Shown: in pieces, positions 62,057 through 64,000 of the stretch
Position numbering within the stretch: position 1 is the stretch's first letter
Layout: every line of letters begins with the position of its first letter
Origin: Cymodocea nodosa
Lineage: Eukaryota; Streptophyta; Magnoliopsida; Alismatales; Cymodoceaceae
Direction: 5' to 3'
DNA length: 64,000 nt
Assembly: GCA_036874045.1 (NCBI GenBank)
Contig: CM072336.1
Location: 1,012,001-1,076,000 of the forward strand
The notes under the pieces: model-generated
Seen by the model: only the letters and a program-made list of their open reading frames with translations
Database searches by the model: none
What the model was told of the DNA's origin: nothing
Position numbers and translations under genes: made by a program

Positions 62057-64000
62057 CCAAAAAGGAGGCCATGTTAGATATACATCAAATGGTTTCCGAT
62101 CCACTCCTTTGTCATTGGAAAGTGCACCTTAAAAAGATTTTCACAACAAGAAAATAACAACATAAATGTGCGTTAGAAATGTGCAATATCTAATTCAACG
62201 TCGATGCAATGTGTTAGAAATTTTGCATTTTTTTATTATTATAATGGTAAGTTCTTTACGTTCTCCAAGTTCTAAATCTTCAAGAGAGAACTACAGATGT
62301 CGTCGTCGTTCTTGGTAAGCTTTAACTATTGCAACTGGTTAATTAACAGTTTATCAAATAAAAAATCTTCTAGGTCTAAGTTCCGCACGTTCACTCAATT
62401 TAAAAATGAATACGTACACCTGTACAACTTGAAAAGGAAAACTTATAAAGTAGTAGAAGACTGATGAATGAATGATGCAAGCATGAAACGCGTGTTAGGC
62501 ATTTGATACCTGATGACGCACCAGTCCGTGGAGTTTTCTTCCATACGTATGTGTGCGCGCCATACGCGATTGAGATTTTCTTGTAAAGAGAATGATTGAA
62601 CAAAAGTATGGAAATGGAAATGGAAACTAGCTTTTTGGGTGAACCTTGGACGGCACAACGCTGCTGGAATAAGAAGGGGGCCGATTTGGATAAAACAACC
62701 GCACCCGAAAACTGCCATTGAGACGTTTCCATCTAATCTTCCATGGATAAGATGTTCTCAACAGTAGGAAATGTGCAAGGTTGGTCTAGATCGGTTTTGC
62801 GTTTTCCCACCAAACCCAAGTATAAGTTCTGATACAGATTGGACGAAACAGTCTTAATTTTTCCACTTCAATCTAACCAATAATAACTTCAAGCTGAATC
62901 TCCGTGAAACCAAACTCTTGAAGAACGATCAGAAGAAACCATATTTAAATAATTTTTTATGATAGATTGAAATTATCTTCTCGGTATTTAACTTCCCGAC
63001 AATAACAACAACAATATTAATAATCCGAATCATGATCAAAAACTATAGCTTTTAGCTGGAACTCAGTTACTTCAAAGCTGAAAAATATGTTTGACAAATG
63101 AAGTTTACATGGAAAAAGTAATATTGAGCGAAAAAACTCGCTCTCTGGAGTTTTCTTTTCAACCACACAAGACTGCTGCTTAATTTTTGTGTCAAGAGAG
63201 ACAAGGGGAGAAAAAAAATCTCGTCCTCTATTTGGTTAAAAAAGCTAGCTTAAAAAAATTATATAAAAACATTTGGTGATTTAAAAATCACCAAACAAAC
63301 GGCACCATTGATAATGTTTTTGCCTATGTTTAAACACAAGATTTTTTTCTTCCCTCGTATTTCTAACTTCCTGCATGGTTGACAAACCATAGATGGCGAT
63401 AAAACTTTTCCACTGGGACTATTGAAACTCTGAAGAGATCACCTTCTTCCAAAAGTTGTGGCTCAATCAATCGGAACAACCGTACTCCCAATTTCACCAA
63501 AAAATACAGCCATTATTAAAAAAGCCAAAAGCGGTTGTCCCAATCCTCTTTGGGATCTTCCCCATGTATAGCCTTAAATATTTTTTTTGCAGGAAAAAAC
63601 TACCATTTCTTTTTTATTCTTTAGTCAACATCACATCATTCCATTTCACATTTAATAAAAAAAGAGACAAACAATGTCGTACAAGAAATCTTAAGCTTAA
63701 ATTTAAGTAATAAAATCAACATTAAAAAAAAAAAAGTGAACACTGCAGAATACATTTTTGGATTTTCCGAGACAGAATACAGGAATAAATACATGAACCA
63801 AATCTAAGATTTTCCCCTTACCTCAAAATACTAAAGTTGCGCTCAAAAGAACACAGAGAGAAACTTACGTAAATCAGATATATATGGAAAATGGATTGCG
63901 TCATATTATTTCATACATAAAGACGTCAAGACTTGAATATTTCTTCAAAGTTACGATTCCATATGTTATAGATTGATAAAAAAAATGATAGTTGCAAAAG
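62057..64000. other. Right-hand spacer, no gene recognised
   Basis: AT-rich sequence upstream of the DMP gene. Short open frames (62400-62732 minus, 63456-63710 plus) have no family features, no good codon bias and no splice context. Confidence 0.45.

Overview
This is a nuclear genomic window from a flowering plant, most likely a monocot. Coding sequence occurs as multi-exon genes with GT-AG introns, set in very AT-rich spacer. Several genes (peroxidase, LRR protein, DMP protein, first exons of the sugar transporters) are strongly G/C-biased at third codon positions, a habit of commelinid monocots. A non-grass commelinid such as the banana/ginger group is a guess; the species cannot be read from the sequence. 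All exon models were made by eye from splice sites, reading frame and remembered family sequences. No alignment was run.

Layout, left to right: a decayed Ty1/copia fossil at the left edge (1-1387). A DCD-domain protein gene (+, CDS 7057-8607) with a probable 5' UTR exon near 1760-1922, whose roughly 5.1 kb leader intron holds nested RTE-type LINE debris and an Au-like SINE. A secreted class III peroxidase (+, 9795-11132). An organellar-type ribosomal protein bL33 (+, 12186-12359). Complex I subunit NDUFA8 (+, 13331-16528). A DHHC protein S-acyltransferase of the PAT17 type (-, 18569-22458, 10 exons). An SC35-like SR splicing factor of the SCL28/SCL30 type (-, 25111-29371). After 5.9 kb of AT-rich spacer come a 1043-residue tail-anchored coiled-coil protein with seven 71-residue repeats (-, 35261-38392) and a secreted LRR-only protein (-, 41277-42503). 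Two ERD6-like monosaccharide transporters follow (+, 44448-48937 and 55074-60450), each with 18 exons and 16 internal exons of matching length. A DMP/DUF679 membrane protein (-, 61407-62006) comes last.

The genes do not form an operon-like pathway. The most interesting large-scale signal is order: bL33, NDUFA8, an SC35-like factor and ERD6-like transporters lie in the same sequence that I remember for Arabidopsis AT5G18790, AT5G18800, AT5G18810 and AT5G18840. This suggests deep microsynteny. I found no CRISPR array, tRNA or rRNA gene, and no convincing undescribed system. The best leads are the repeat architecture of the coiled-coil gene, the tandem transporter pair with a probable GC-AG intron, overlapping splice donors in the SR gene, and G-box-containing intronic repeats.
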